Positions 8,445 through 19,061 of a stretch of DNA of 44,759 nucleotides are shown in pieces. Made by a program: the position numbers and the translations under genes. Position 1 is the first letter of the stretch. Each line of letters starts with the position of its first letter. Source of the DNA: Oscillatoria salina IIICB1 (lineage in GTDB: Bacteria > Cyanobacteriota > Cyanobacteriia > Cyanobacteriales > SIO1D9). The notes under the pieces are model-generated. The model made no database searches. It was not told the origin of the DNA and saw only the letters and a program-made list of their open reading frames with translations. The DNA lies in assembly GCF_020144665.1 (NCBI RefSeq), contig NZ_JAAHBQ010000054.1, forward strand, positions 1-44,759. Reading direction: 5' to 3'.

Positions 8445-9791
8445 TTAATGATTATTTTGTGATTCTTCTTGCTCAATAAAAATGTTGCCAATGTCAAAGA
8501 GAAACTGGATAGTACCGCGATAACTGATTAAAAAACGATAGCCATTTCCTAGGCGATCGTAAATAGGATAACCGAGGCGATACAGAGGAATATGTAGTTT
8601 TTTAGCGAGAGATTTTGCCTGAGAATTAGCAATGATTAAATCCGAACCCGCAGCCAAATCTTCTAAATCTTCTAAATCACCAATTGTCACCGAATCAACA
8701 GGTAAATCTGACAAAATTGGGGATTTAGTTGTAGTCACTGCCGCTTGAATTTCTGCACCCATATTATGCAATAACCAAGCAGTTTGATAAAGTAAATCTG
8801 GTTCTAGGGCGAGAGAAATTCGTTTGCGACCAAAATAGAAGTGAGTATCTAAGATCGCATCTTGTAATTGACGGCGCTGAATCTCATATTTGTTAGGAAC
8901 TGTAGGAGGCTTGATAAAATGAGGATCGTGTCGGGAATTAACGATTTGAGAGAGTCGCCAGAGAAATTTATCTACCGCTTCCAAACCTGCCAATTGGGGA
9001 AAAACTTCGTAGTTAGTGCCAAACTGTTGTTGCAAAGTTTCTGCTGGCGATCGCATACTTTCCCCGATCGCCAATGTGAATGTAGACTGGTTTAAGTTAC
9101 GCAACTGCTCTAAACTGGTTCCTCCTGCTGTCGTCGTTTGGTATTCGTCCTCTAAATGTCCATCCAACGAACCAGAAATATCGGGCAAGATTAACGGTTT
9201 TAAGCCGAAATCTTGGACAATCTGCTTAATTTCTGCCACATCACCTGGTGACAGTAACGAACCCGCTAAAATCGTTACCTGGGGCAACATCTCAACTAGA
9301 GACTCATCCCTACTACCAAAATCTGTCGCGACAATTTCCCGAACAGCAGCCGCAAAACCATCTTGCATTGCTCCCTTATAATCAGGAGTAGACACAAACA
9401 CGATTGGTAAAGAATCTAACTCTGGATGACTTTCGCGAAACGTTCTCAGAATGCCCTTCATATCATCGCCGCGCGTTTCAGTCAAGCCTGTAGTAAACAA
9501 AGCAATAATTTCCGGTTTCGCTTTCTCTACCAAAGTCAGGATTGCTTGTTCGACATTATCTTCACCACCCAAAATCGTAGATACTTCAGTCATTGCGGTT
9601 GTCGCTAGGGGAATTGCTTCGCGAAAATGACGTACCAAAAGGACTTTAGCAAAAGCAGTGCAACCTTGGGAACCGTGAAACAAAGGTACAGTACCTTTCA
9701 ATCCCAAAAATGCTAAGGCTGCACCCAAGGGTTGGCTTTGTTTTAAAGGATTGACAGCAACGGATTTTTTACGGCTGGTAACAGTAGTCAT
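8445..9791 (-). CDS. nifN: FeMo-cofactor scaffold subunit NifN
   Basis: A 448-residue NifN, the beta-like half of the NifEN scaffold where the FeMo-co precursor matures. Near the N-terminus is NPLKQSQPLGAALAFLGLKG, followed by HGSQGCTAFAK with the P-cluster-type cysteine, and the MTEVSTILGG segment. The open frame extends upstream to 9875, but those codons consist of the intergenic GGGGACTGG repeat, so I place the start at the ATG at 9791 (MTTVTSRKK). The Shine-Dalgarno site is weak. It is separated from nifE by 217 bp of repeats, unusually long for two subunits made together. Confidence 0.95.
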   Translation of the reverse strand: MTTVTSRKKSVAVNPLKQSQPLGAALAFLGLKGTVPLFHGSQGCTAFAKVLLVRHFREAIPLATTAMTEVSTILGGEDNVEQAILTLVEKAKPEIIALFTTGLTETRGDDMKGILRTFRESHPELDSLPIVFVSTPDYKGAMQDGFAAAVREIVATDFGSRDESLVEMLPQVTILAGSLLSPGDVAEIKQIVQDFGLKPLILPDISGSLDGHLEDEYQTTTAGGTSLEQLRNLNQSTFTLAIGESMRSPAETLQQQFGTNYEVFPQLAGLEAVDKFLWRLSQIVNSRHDPHFIKPPTVPNKYEIQRRQLQDAILDTHFYFGRKRISLALEPDLLYQTAWLLHNMGAEIQAAVTTTKSPILSDLPVDSVTIGDLEDLEDLAAGSDLIIANSQAKSLAKKLHIPLYRLGYPIYDRLGNGYRFLISYRGTIQFLFDIGNIFIEQEESQNNH

Positions 9792-9792
9792 G

Positions 9793-9870
9793 GTGATTAG
9801 GGATTGGTGGGGACTGGGGACTGGGGACTGGGGACTGGGGATTGGTGATTGGTGATTAGGGATTGGGGTT
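9793..9870. repeat. GGGGACTGG/GGGGATTGG short tandem repeats upstream of nifN
   Basis: A run of a 7-base unit (TGGGGAC and TGGGGAT variants) repeated about ten times, directly upstream of the nifN start. It belongs to the short tandemly repeated repetitive class known from filamentous cyanobacteria. The same family recurs near 13430-13530, 15160-15215, 17605-17630 and 33495-33550. Confidence 0.85.
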
Positions 9871-9906
9871 TTCACCTTACCAGTGAAAGTAGGTATGGGT
9901 AAGTTA

Positions 9907-10040
9907 AGAGATTAACTGTTAACTGCTAACTGATAACTATTTCATGCGGCTACGTGCTAACTGATAACTATTTCATGCGGCTACGTGCTAACTGTTAACT
10001 GTTTACTGCTAACCGATCGATGCGGCTACGTGATAACTGT
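9907..10040. repeat. Tandem repeats between nifE and nifN, reaching into nifE
   Basis: Two perfect 31-bp direct copies (9926-9956 and 9957-9987) are followed by a diverged third that runs through the nifE stop codon at 10009-10011. The units combine the AACTGATAACT element seen elsewhere with a TGCGGCTACGTG segment. They are head to tail with no spacers, so this is not a CRISPR array. Confidence 0.9.
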
Positions 10041-11406
10041 TAACTGTCCAAGGTGCGGGTTTGCGGACTTGCGCCCAAATTGGGCTGTGGAGGGCTTCAT
10101 CGATTTCTCGCGCCATTTCGACTAAGCCGACATATCCAGCGTAGGGATGATGGCGTTCTTGGTTGATATCGAGGAAAGGAATTCTGGCTTTGAGGGCGGT
10201 ATACTGGTTGCGTCCGCCAGCGACGAGTAAATCGGCTTTAGTTTTGGCGATGACGCGTAATAGTTCTTGAGCATTACCTTTTTGGAGCATAATGCCATCT
10301 TTACCGAGTAATTCCTTAATCCGGGCTTTATCTTCCTCGGTGCTTTTTTTGGTGCTGGTAGCGACAACTTCCATCCCTAAATCCTGGGCTGCGGAAATCA
10401 CCGACCAACTTTTGACACCTCCGGTATAAAGTACCATCCGCTTTCCTTGTAAGCGAGATCGGTAGGGAATCAAAGCTTGATTGAGTTTAGCAGTTTCTTC
10501 ACTAATTAAATTTTCGACCCGTTCTTGCAATTCGCGATCGCCCAATTTGGCGGCGATATTTCGCAAACAGCGATTCATGTCAGCGATGCCATAAAAAGAT
10601 TCTTCAATGTAAGGAATACCATATTTTTCCTCCATTTTCCGCCCCATATTAATCAACGCTTTCGAGCAAATCATGACGTTGAGTTTAGCGCGGTGGGCGG
10701 AGCAAACATCTTGATAACGAGCATCGCCAGTAATTTTTGCTAATACCCGAATACCCAATTTTTCAAATAAAGGTAACACTCCCCAAAGTTCGCCAGCAAT
10801 GTTGTATTCGCCGATTAAATTAATATCGTAAGGAGTGGTATATTCAGGTTCGACGGTACCGACAACATGGTCTAGTAAAGCCTCTCCCGCCATACGGTTG
10901 CCCATATTTTTCGTTCCGGCAAAACCAGGAGAATTAACGGGAATTATCGGCGTACCGAATTTTTGAGTTGCCGCTTGACAAACTGCATCAAGGTCATCAC
11001 CAATTAAAGCAGTTACACAAGTCAAATAAACAAAAACTGCGGCGGGCTGATAGCGATCGCAAACTTCCTTAATTGCTTTATACAGTTTCTTTTCACCGCC
11101 AAAAATGATATCATTTTCGCTTAAATCGGTGGTGAAACCCATTTTGTAGGTCATCGGACCCGAAGAGAGACTGCCGCGACTGCCCCAAGAATTACCAGCA
11201 CAGGCGATCGGACCGTGAACCAAATGAGCAGCATCGGTAATCGGGACCAATGCGATCGAAGCGCCATCAAAAGCACAACCGCCTTGGGCTGCTCCAGGTT
11301 GAGCTTGTTGTTTACAAGCTTTATTTTTACCTACGCCTTTTTGATGATTATGTTCGCAACCTGGTTCATTGAGCAATGCTGCGACTTTGCTTTGTTTGAA
11401 TGCCAT
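10009..11406 (-). CDS. nifE: FeMo-cofactor scaffold subunit NifE
   Basis: A 465-residue NifE, the alpha-like partner of NifN. Conserved cysteines appear at Cys44 (GGCAFDG), Cys69 (HGPIACAGNSWGSRG) and about Cys130 (VYLTCVTALIGDD), the positions used to bind the P-cluster-like [4Fe-4S] at the NifEN interface. The N-terminus carries an extra Cys/His-containing segment (GCEHNH, KACKQQ) common in NifE. The ATG at 11406 follows the family start. The last ten or so residues after KPAPW are encoded by the intergenic repeat that also lies downstream, so the C-terminal tail appears to be repeat-derived. It lies 61 bp after the Mo-nitrogenase-family gene. Confidence 0.96.
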   Translation of the reverse strand: MAFKQSKVAALLNEPGCEHNHQKGVGKNKACKQQAQPGAAQGGCAFDGASIALVPITDAAHLVHGPIACAGNSWGSRGSLSSGPMTYKMGFTTDLSENDIIFGGEKKLYKAIKEVCDRYQPAAVFVYLTCVTALIGDDLDAVCQAATQKFGTPIIPVNSPGFAGTKNMGNRMAGEALLDHVVGTVEPEYTTPYDINLIGEYNIAGELWGVLPLFEKLGIRVLAKITGDARYQDVCSAHRAKLNVMICSKALINMGRKMEEKYGIPYIEESFYGIADMNRCLRNIAAKLGDRELQERVENLISEETAKLNQALIPYRSRLQGKRMVLYTGGVKSWSVISAAQDLGMEVVATSTKKSTEEDKARIKELLGKDGIMLQKGNAQELLRVIAKTKADLLVAGGRNQYTALKARIPFLDINQERHHPYAGYVGLVEMAREIDEALHSPIWAQVRKPAPWTVNSYHVAASIG

Positions 11407-11467
11407 TTCAGCTTACCAGTGAGGGGTTATCTATAAGAAAACTTTGCGGGCAATCTCTCTACATCTG

Positions 11468-11806
11468 TTAGCAAATATAGCGGTCTATATCCTCACCACA
11501 AACATCACTGAGGTAGGATAAAGCCCGGAAACGTAAAGCCATAATTTCGTTGTAGAGAGGATTAATTTTACAAAAAGCGGGAATGTGGATAGTGCGTCCC
11601 AAGAAATTAACATTACGCTCGAAAGGACAAGAACAAGGAATCAATTTACAAATAAAATGGGCAAAGCGATTATCAGTAATTTCGATCTCATCCAACCAGC
11701 GACGTAAAGGAAACAAAAGATCGAAGTGACGTTTTTTCTTAGGTGTAGCTTGCTTACTTTGGGCAGATTGTGCAGTTGGGTAGTTAAAGGTTGTGCTAGT
11801 CATCAT
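11468..11806 (-). CDS. Mo-dependent nitrogenase C-terminal family protein
   Basis: A 112-residue protein of the family annotated as Mo-dependent nitrogenase-like (Mo-nitro_C), found in cyanobacterial nif clusters between nifK and nifE. The hallmark segment is LRRWLDEIEITDNRFAHFI, then CKLIPCSCPFERN with three closely spaced cysteines, then HIPAFCKINPLYNEI. Despite the family name it shares no catalytic motif with NifD/NifK. The first ATG is at 11806, with a second directly after it (11803); upstream codons to 11845 belong to a palindrome. The cysteine cluster could bind a metal or Fe-S centre, but this is inference. Confidence 0.85.
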   Translation of the reverse strand: MMTSTTFNYPTAQSAQSKQATPKKKRHFDLLFPLRRWLDEIEITDNRFAHFICKLIPCSCPFERNVNFLGRTIHIPAFCKINPLYNEIMALRFRALSYLSDVCGEDIDRYIC

Positions 11807-11831
11807 AACTATTCCGTCAAGGAAGCGGTAA

Positions 11832-11859
11832 GGTGGGGCAAACAATTGTTTGCCCTACC
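11832..11859. repeat. 28-bp near-perfect palindrome just after nifK
   Basis: The core GGGCAAACAATTGTTTGCCC (11836-11855) is a perfect 20-bp palindrome, extended by four more bases on each side with one mismatch that would be a G-U pair in RNA. It starts 12 bp after the nifK stop. It may stabilise the nifHDK message or weaken read-through to nifEN. It resembles dispersed cyanobacterial palindromes. Confidence 0.75.
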
Positions 11860-11871
11860 GTTTGGTGTGTC

Positions 11872-13407
11872 TTAGCGAATCAAGTCGTAAGAGATATCGG
11901 TTTTTGAGGGAACAATCGTGTTACGATCCAACTCATCAAGGATGCCATTAGCAATCCAATTGAGTAGATTAATTGCGCCAGAGTAGCCGATAGTTGCATA
12001 GCGATGTAGGTGATGGCGATCGAAAATTGGATAACCAATGCGGATTAAAGGTGTTCCGGTATCGCGCCAGAGGTATTTACCGTAGGAATTACCGATTAAG
12101 AAGTCAACAGGCTCAGTAAACAGAAGACTCCGCATATGCCACAAGTCTTTACCGCCCCAAACCGTTGCTTCTTGTCCGAAGGGACTTGATTCTAAGAGAG
12201 CTTTAGCTTCTTGCTCAAACTTGGGATTACTGTTGCTCACCAATACGTGAACTGGTTCGACACCAATTTCGAGTAAGAATTGTAACAGTCCGAGGACGAG
12301 ATCGGGATCGCCGTAGAGGGCTGCTTTTTTGCCATGTACCCAAGCTTGAGTATCAGTGATCGCATCAACTGCGCGTCCGCGTTCTTTTTCTAATTCGGGG
12401 GGAATGGGATTTCCGGTTGCTTGAGAAAGAGCGACCAAGAAATCGTCAGTACCTTTAATTCCCCAAGGACGAATCACCGAAGTTCCTTGCTTCCATTGAT
12501 TTTCGATGTATTCGCGAGTCTTAGTTGTGGAGTAAGCTTGGAGAGCGATCGTTTGCTCGGCATTAATTGCATCTGCGGCAGCTTCGAGAGGCGTACCTCC
12601 TTGGTACATCTTGAATTCGCCATCGTTAGGTGAATCCAAATAATCCTCGTTATCGGCTAAAACTGTGGCATCTACACCTAACAAAGAAGTTAGACGCTTT
12701 AATTCGCGCAGGTTGCCGATATAGGTTTCAAAACCAGGGATGAAGTTAATCTTACCGTTAGTAGTTTCTTTCTTCTTACCTTCAGTCAGGTTGGTAAGAA
12801 TTCCTTTCATCATATTGTCGTAACCCGTAATGTGGGAACCGACAAAGCTAGGTGTGTGAGCGAAAGGAACTGGGAAATCTTGGGGAATTGAGCCTTCGTT
12901 TTTCGAGTTGCCGATAAATGCACCCAAGTCATCCCCGATTACTTCTGCCATACAAGTAGTACAGACAGCAATCATTTTTGGGTTGTAGAGAGTATAAGCA
13001 TTGGCTAAACCATCGATCATGTTTTTCAGTCCGCCAAAGACTGCTGCATCTTCCGTCATTGAACTGGAAACAGCACTGAAGGGTTCTTTAAAGTGGCGGG
13101 TGAAGTGGCTACGGAAGTAAGCAACGCATCCTTGGGAACCATGAACGAAGGGTAACGTACCTTCAAAACCTACAGCCGCAAGAATCGCACCTAATGGTTG
13201 GCAAGCTTTGGCAGGATTAACAGTTAAAGCTTCACGGGCAAAGTTCTTTTCGCGATACTCCCAAGTTTTTGTCCAATCTGCTGCTTTTTGTACTTCCTCG
13301 TTGGGAGGTAGTCCTTCAAACTCACGTTTGTTTTGGAATAGTTCCTGATATTCGGGTTGTTGGAACAGTGTAGCGTGGTCTTGGATGTTGTCAACGTTCT
13401 GAGCCAT
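11872..13407 (-). CDS. nifK: Nitrogenase MoFe protein beta subunit
   Basis: A 511-residue NifK. It pairs with NifD to form the MoFe protein and shares the P-cluster with it. The three beta-side P-cluster cysteines are seen at Cys69 (AKACQPLGA), Cys94 ([12 protein letters not shown]) and Cys152 ([11 protein letters not shown]). Full family length, no frameshift. AGGAG is placed seven bases before the ATG at 13407. The 297-bp gap to nifD is filled with tandem repeats, unusual for two subunits needed in equal amounts. A palindrome follows the stop codon. Confidence 0.98.
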   Translation of the reverse strand: MAQNVDNIQDHATLFQQPEYQELFQNKREFEGLPPNEEVQKAADWTKTWEYREKNFAREALTVNPAKACQPLGAILAAVGFEGTLPFVHGSQGCVAYFRSHFTRHFKEPFSAVSSSMTEDAAVFGGLKNMIDGLANAYTLYNPKMIAVCTTCMAEVIGDDLGAFIGNSKNEGSIPQDFPVPFAHTPSFVGSHITGYDNMMKGILTNLTEGKKKETTNGKINFIPGFETYIGNLRELKRLTSLLGVDATVLADNEDYLDSPNDGEFKMYQGGTPLEAAADAINAEQTIALQAYSTTKTREYIENQWKQGTSVIRPWGIKGTDDFLVALSQATGNPIPPELEKERGRAVDAITDTQAWVHGKKAALYGDPDLVLGLLQFLLEIGVEPVHVLVSNSNPKFEQEAKALLESSPFGQEATVWGGKDLWHMRSLLFTEPVDFLIGNSYGKYLWRDTGTPLIRIGYPIFDRHHLHRYATIGYSGAINLLNWIANGILDELDRNTIVPSKTDISYDLIR

Positions 13408-13420
13408 GATGTAACTCCTG

Positions 13421-13640
13421 GTGTTGGTGATTGGGGATTGATGATTAGGGATTGGTGGTTAGGGACTGGGGAGGAGGGGACTGGGGAGGAGGGGAGGAGG
13501 GGACTGGGGACTAGGAACTGGTGATTAGGAAAACTTTGCTGCAAATTCCTCCTTGTCCTCTTTGTCTCCCCTCTCCTCCTTGTCCTCCTTGTCTCCCCCC
13601 TCCTCCTTGTCTTCTCTTGTCTTTCAAAGGGGGTTGAGGA
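13421..13640. repeat. Purine/pyrimidine repeats between nifD and nifK
   Basis: The right-strand sequence is G-rich at first (GGGGATTGG, GGGGAGGAGGGG, GGGGACTGG) and then C/T-rich (CCTCCTTGTCCTC, TGTCTCCCC). The two halves are partly complementary, so the transcript could form a large stem-loop between the nifD and nifK reading frames. An open frame crossing this stretch on the minus strand is repeat-derived. Confidence 0.8.
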
Positions 13641-13704
13641 TGGGAGTGAGTAGCTTCGCTGTTTTCGGGTAAGGAGAAAAACTCCCATCACTCGTTGGTT
13701 AGGT

Positions 13705-15141
13705 TTACTTCTTCCAAGGGGCTTTGATTAAGTCCCAAGTTGGACTGTTGAGTGCTAAGTCCATGTCGCGAGCGAAGATGGCGAAACCGTCGTAACCGTG
13801 GTAGGGACCGGAATAATCCCAAGAGTGCATTTGGCGGAAGGGTAATGCCATTTTCTGGAAGACATACTTCTCTTTGATGCCGGAAGCTACTAAGTCAGGT
13901 TTGAGGGCTTCGACAAATTTCTCGAATTCGTATCCGGTTACGTCGTCATAAATTAAGGTTGCATCCTCGACGTAGTTGGTGGTGCGTTTGTAGTCGTCAC
14001 CGTGACCGAATTCATAGCCAGTACCGATAACTTCCATGCCGAGATCGTAGAATGCGGGGACGACGTGGCGAGGACGCAAACCGCCAACCATCATCATTAC
14101 TTTCTTACCTTCAAGGCGAGGACGATATTTAGCGATGACTGCTTCAGCGTCAGCTTTGTATTTAGCAATTACTCGTTCTGCACCTTCTTTGATTGTGTCA
14201 TCGAAGAATTCAGCGATCGCCCGCAGGGATTCGGCGATTTTGGTCGGACCGAAGAAGTTATACTCGTGCCAGGGAACACCGTATTTCTCTTCCATGTGAC
14301 GGCTGATGTAGTTCATCGAGCGGTAGCAGTGGACGAGATTTAGTTTGACTTTGGGGGTATTCTTCATTTCTTCTAGGGTTCCATCCCCAGACCATTGTGC
14401 CACTACCCGCAAGCCCATTTCTTCGAGTAAAATTCGGGAAGACCAAGCGTCACCACCGATGTTGTAGTCGCCGATGATGGCTACATCATAAGGTGTGCTT
14501 TCCCAATCTGATTCTTCGTTGTCTGCTTTGTCGAATACCCAGTCACGAATTGAGTCGTTGGCGATGTGGTGTCCCAAGGACTGAGATACACCCCGGAAGC
14601 CTTCACAACGGACGGGAACTACGGTTTTGCCGATTTCTTTACTGGTTTTACGAGCAACAGCTTCGATGTCGTCTCCAATTAAACCAATGGGACATTCAGA
14701 CTGAATTGAGATCCCGTTATTGAGGGGGAAGAGTTCTTCAATTTCGTGGATGAGTTTGGTGAGTTTTTTGTCACCGCCGAAGACGATATCCCGTTCTTGG
14801 AAGTCGGAGGTAAACTGCATTGTACCGAAGGTATCAATACCAGTAGTACCGATGTAGTAGTTACGGCGACCTGACCAAGAGTAATAACCGCAGCCCACAG
14901 GTCCATGTGAAATATGAACCATATCTTTAACTGGACCCCAAACCACCCCTTTAGAACCTGCATAAGCACAACCACGAGTGGTCATTACGCCAGGAAGGGA
15001 TTTTTTGTTGGATTTAACGCCGCAGTCAGATTTGCCTTCTTCGTAAACATTGAGGTGTTGTTTGCGCTTTTTCTGGGCTTTTTCGGGATAAGTTTCCAGA
15101 ACCTCTTGGATAAGTTGTTTGTTGTCTTCTACAGTTGCCAT
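13705..15141 (-). CDS. nifD: Nitrogenase MoFe protein alpha subunit
   Basis: A 478-residue NifD. P-cluster ligands are Cys58 (TTRGCAYAG), Cys84 (GPVGCGYY) and Cys150 ([12 protein letters not shown]). The FeMo-co ligands are Cys272 ([10 protein letters not shown]) and His439 (RQMHSWDY), and the HH pair near 191-192 matches the active-site histidine region. All are present, so this is a functional molybdenum-type subunit. GAGG lies upstream of the ATG at 15141. No excision element interrupts the gene, unlike in many heterocystous relatives. Confidence 0.98.
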   Translation of the reverse strand: MATVEDNKQLIQEVLETYPEKAQKKRKQHLNVYEEGKSDCGVKSNKKSLPGVMTTRGCAYAGSKGVVWGPVKDMVHISHGPVGCGYYSWSGRRNYYIGTTGIDTFGTMQFTSDFQERDIVFGGDKKLTKLIHEIEELFPLNNGISIQSECPIGLIGDDIEAVARKTSKEIGKTVVPVRCEGFRGVSQSLGHHIANDSIRDWVFDKADNEESDWESTPYDVAIIGDYNIGGDAWSSRILLEEMGLRVVAQWSGDGTLEEMKNTPKVKLNLVHCYRSMNYISRHMEEKYGVPWHEYNFFGPTKIAESLRAIAEFFDDTIKEGAERVIAKYKADAEAVIAKYRPRLEGKKVMMMVGGLRPRHVVPAFYDLGMEVIGTGYEFGHGDDYKRTTNYVEDATLIYDDVTGYEFEKFVEALKPDLVASGIKEKYVFQKMALPFRQMHSWDYSGPYHGYDGFAIFARDMDLALNSPTWDLIKAPWKK

Positions 15142-15156
15142 AGCGTTCCTCTCTAT

Positions 15157-15300
15157 TGGCGATTGGTGATTGGGGATTGGGGATTTAGGATTAGGGATTG
15201 GGGATTGGGTTCAGTAAACAGTTAACAGTTATCAGTGACCAGTTAACAGTTATTAGTTTGTCCTCCAAGTCTCCCCCTTCTCCCTTTCTGTGCGATAACT
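15157..15300. repeat. Tandem repeats between nifH and nifD
   Basis: GGGGATTGG-type heptamer repeats (about 15160-15215) are followed by copies of CAGTTAACAGTTATCAGT and a CTCCCCCTTCTCCC tract. They occupy most of the 242-bp nifH-nifD gap. Confidence 0.8.
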
Positions 15301-15383
15301 GTTGAACAAATGCGATTTGGGGAATTGAGAGGGAATGGCGATTTCTTGTCTATCGGTGTATCGCCAGCCCCTAGTTACCGAAA

Positions 15384-16675
<1,292 letters not shown>

Positions 16676-17569
16676 TTAGACAGAGACTACTGTGAGACTA
16701 GGTAAAACGCGATCTTTGAGTGTTGCTTCGATAGCGACTTTCAAAGTTTCGGTACTGCTAGCGCAACCACTACAAGCACCTTTGAGAATAACTTTGACAA
16801 CCTCACCATCAACATCAAAGAGTTCCACATCACCACCGTCTTCAGCTAAAACTGGTCGGATTTGTTCCTCTAAAACTTGTTGAATGAGAGTAATTTTTTG
16901 CAAATTAGTGAGGGGTTTTCCTGGTTCGGCAGTGGATAATTTAGTTGTAGCAATTTCTGTTGCCACCTCCAAACCTTTCTCTTTTTCCAGAGTAACTTCT
17001 GCGAGTAAATCGTCGATATCGGATAAGCACGAACTGCAACCGCCTCCTGCTTTAACATAGTTTGTAACTTGTTCGGCAGTCGTGAGATTATTTTCGCGAA
17101 TAACTCGTTTAATCTTGACATCACTGATGCCAAAACAACGGCAAACCAATGCTCCTTCGTCTTCTTCATGAGTTTCTAAGGGAATACCCTTGTAGTTATA
17201 AATAGCTGCTTCTAATGCCTCTTGTCCCATTACAGAACAGTGCATTTTTTCTTCTGGTAATCCTCCCAAGAACTCAGCAATTTCGCGGTTAGTAAGTTTT
17301 AATGCTTCTTCAATAGTTTTGCCGATTAGTAACTCAGTTAAAGCAGAAGAAGACGCGATCGCACTAGCACAACCAAAGGTTTGAAATTTTGCCTCAACGA
17401 TTTTTTCTGTAGTTTCGTCAATCTTTAAATGTAGGCGGAGAGCATCTCCACAAGCAATACTTCCTACTTCTCCAGTTACTACTTTTTCGCCTTCATTCTT
17501 CTCTAGAATCGTTCCCTGATTTTTGGGATTATAGAAGAATTCCATTACTCGATCGGTATATTCCCACAT
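16676..17569 (-). CDS. nifU: Nitrogenase Fe-S cluster scaffold NifU
   Basis: A 297-residue three-domain scaffold. The N-terminal IscU-like domain has Cys40, Cys67 and Cys111 for transient cluster assembly. The central bacterioferritin-ferredoxin-like domain holds a permanent [2Fe-2S] on Cys143, Cys145, Cys178 and Cys181. The C-terminal Nfu domain has the CxxC pair Cys266/Cys269 in GACSGCASS. All ligands are present. It receives sulfur from NifS, encoded 166 bp upstream across a repeat-filled gap. Confidence 0.97.
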   Translation of the reverse strand: MWEYTDRVMEFFYNPKNQGTILEKNEGEKVVTGEVGSIACGDALRLHLKIDETTEKIVEAKFQTFGCASAIASSSALTELLIGKTIEEALKLTNREIAEFLGGLPEEKMHCSVMGQEALEAAIYNYKGIPLETHEEDEGALVCRCFGISDVKIKRVIRENNLTTAEQVTNYVKAGGGCSSCLSDIDDLLAEVTLEKEKGLEVATEIATTKLSTAEPGKPLTNLQKITLIQQVLEEQIRPVLAEDGGDVELFDVDGEVVKVILKGACSGCASSTETLKVAIEATLKDRVLPSLTVVSV

Positions 17570-17589
17570 TTTTCGTTACCAATTATTCC

Positions 17590-17735
17590 TTATTAGTTAT
17601 TAGTAGTGATTAGGGATTAGGGATTGGGTTCAGTTATCAGTTAACAGTTACCAGTTTATCCTCGTTGTCTTCCCTTTCTCCCTTGTCTCCCCCCTCTCCC
17701 TTGTCTTCCCCCTCTTCCTTGTCCTCCAAGCTTTA
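17590..17735. repeat. Repeat-filled nifS-nifU spacer
   Basis: Contains GGGATTAGGGATTGGG units, a CAGTTATCAGTTAACAGTTACCAG stretch in split form, and a long C/T tract made of CTCCCCCTCTCCCTTGTCTT-type units. The same three repeat families occur in the other nif spacers. Confidence 0.8.
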
Positions 17736-18938
17736 CTATCGGGTTAAAACTGCTTGTTCTTGTTCTTGTAACCAGTCAGCTCGATCGTTATTGAAAGGAG
17801 AAAGAGCGCGGAGACGTTCAATAACTCCTGGGAGAACTTCTAAGACGCGATCGATTTCTTCGATGGTAGTATAGCGTGATAAACTGAAGCGAATTGAACC
17901 GTGGAGAACGCTATAAGGTAGTCCCATTGAGCGTAAAACGTGGGACGGTTCTAAGGAACCAGAAGTGCAAGCAGAACCAGAAGAAGCACAAATTCCAAAT
18001 TGATTGAGTGATAAGAGAATTGCCTCACCTTCAATATACTTAAAACCAATATTTGTTGTGTTAGGTAATCTTTCAATCGGGTCGCCATTAACGATCGCAT
18101 TCTCTATACTTGCAAGTATACCTTTTTCTAGGCGATCGCGCAACTGTTTTTCTCCCTCAATATTAGCTAAATTTTTCTCTGCTAATTCAGCAGCTTTACC
18201 TAAAGCAACAATTCCTGGTACATTTTCCGTTCCACCGCGACGACCTCTTTCTTGATGTCCGCCAATTAAGAAGGGACGAAATCTGACTCCTCGGCGCACA
18301 TACAACGCTCCAATTCCTTTCGGAGCATGGATTTTATGACCAGATAAAGTCAATAAATCGATCGTGCTAGTCTTCATGTTTAAGGGAATTTTACCCACCG
18401 CTTGTACCGCATCCACATGGAAGATTGCACCATAATCTTTAACAATCTGTCCGATACGCTCAATCGGGAAAACTACACCTGTTTCATTATTAGCATACAT
18501 TACCGAAACCAAAGCAGTATTTCCCGTAAGCGATGCTTCTAATTCATCCAAATCAATTTGACCTTGAGAATTTACCGACAGATAAGTAACACTATAACCT
18601 TGCTTTTCTAGATATTTGCAAAGATTTAGAACTGCCGGATGTTCCACACAACTAGTCACAATATGTCGCTTATTCGGCTGGGCAGAAAGAGCCGCTCTAA
18701 TTGCTGCATTATCTCCTTCGGTCCCACAACTGGTAAAGACTATTTCCGAAGCTTCTGCGCCCAAAAGCGATGCAACTTGTTCGCGTGCTTCCCTGACTGC
18801 TTTTCCTACTTGCCCGCCGAAGCTGTGCATACTAGAAGGATTACCATAATAAAGCGTTAGGTAAGGCAACATTGCCGAAACAACTTCTTCATCAATTTTG
18901 GTTGTAGCGTTGTTATCAAGATAAATGCAATCTTTCAT
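17736..18938 (-). CDS. nifS: Cysteine desulfurase NifS
   Basis: A 400-residue PLP-dependent cysteine desulfurase that supplies sulfur to NifU. Lys202 in LSGHKIHAPKG is the PLP lysine. Cys324 in SSGSACTSGS is the persulfide-forming cysteine in the extended loop of class I enzymes. The N-terminus IYLDNNATTKIDEEV is the family signature. Start ATG at 18938. The 45-residue gene lies upstream, then nifB. The cysteine substrate may come from NifP and CysK encoded at the edges of the island. Confidence 0.97.
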   Translation of the reverse strand: MKDCIYLDNNATTKIDEEVVSAMLPYLTLYYGNPSSMHSFGGQVGKAVREAREQVASLLGAEASEIVFTSCGTEGDNAAIRAALSAQPNKRHIVTSCVEHPAVLNLCKYLEKQGYSVTYLSVNSQGQIDLDELEASLTGNTALVSVMYANNETGVVFPIERIGQIVKDYGAIFHVDAVQAVGKIPLNMKTSTIDLLTLSGHKIHAPKGIGALYVRRGVRFRPFLIGGHQERGRRGGTENVPGIVALGKAAELAEKNLANIEGEKQLRDRLEKGILASIENAIVNGDPIERLPNTTNIGFKYIEGEAILLSLNQFGICASSGSACTSGSLEPSHVLRSMGLPYSVLHGSIRFSLSRYTTIEEIDRVLEVLPGVIERLRALSPFNNDRADWLQEQEQAVLTR

Positions 18939-19061
18939 AGCTATTTTACCTGCTATTTAAAATATTAGTTGGAGCGAATCTAGAATAATTAGCGATGGGA
19001 AGAAAATGGAAGCGCAGTTCTAAGTTGTTGTCGTTTTAATTTTCTCTTCCCTAGTGAAAAC

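Noticed and set aside
9792-9875. 28-residue N-terminal extension of NifN
   Set aside because: The codons are the GGGGACTGG intergenic repeat read in frame; the family N-terminus begins at the ATG at 9791.
9926-9987. Possible CRISPR-like direct repeats
   Set aside because: Two 31-bp units lie head to tail with no spacer and no cas genes nearby; they are simple tandem repeats.
13224-13691. 155-codon minus-strand frame overlapping nifK and the nifD-nifK gap
   Set aside because: Mostly Arg/Pro/Ser low-complexity translation of the repeats and an out-of-frame reading of the nifK start.
14002-14343. Long plus-strand frames antisense to nifD and other nif genes
   Set aside because: They mirror the codon structure of the real genes on the other strand and have no independent start signals.
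13705-15141. Excision element interrupting nifD, or fdxN
   Set aside because: nifD is continuous with all motifs, and no recombinase gene is present in the window.
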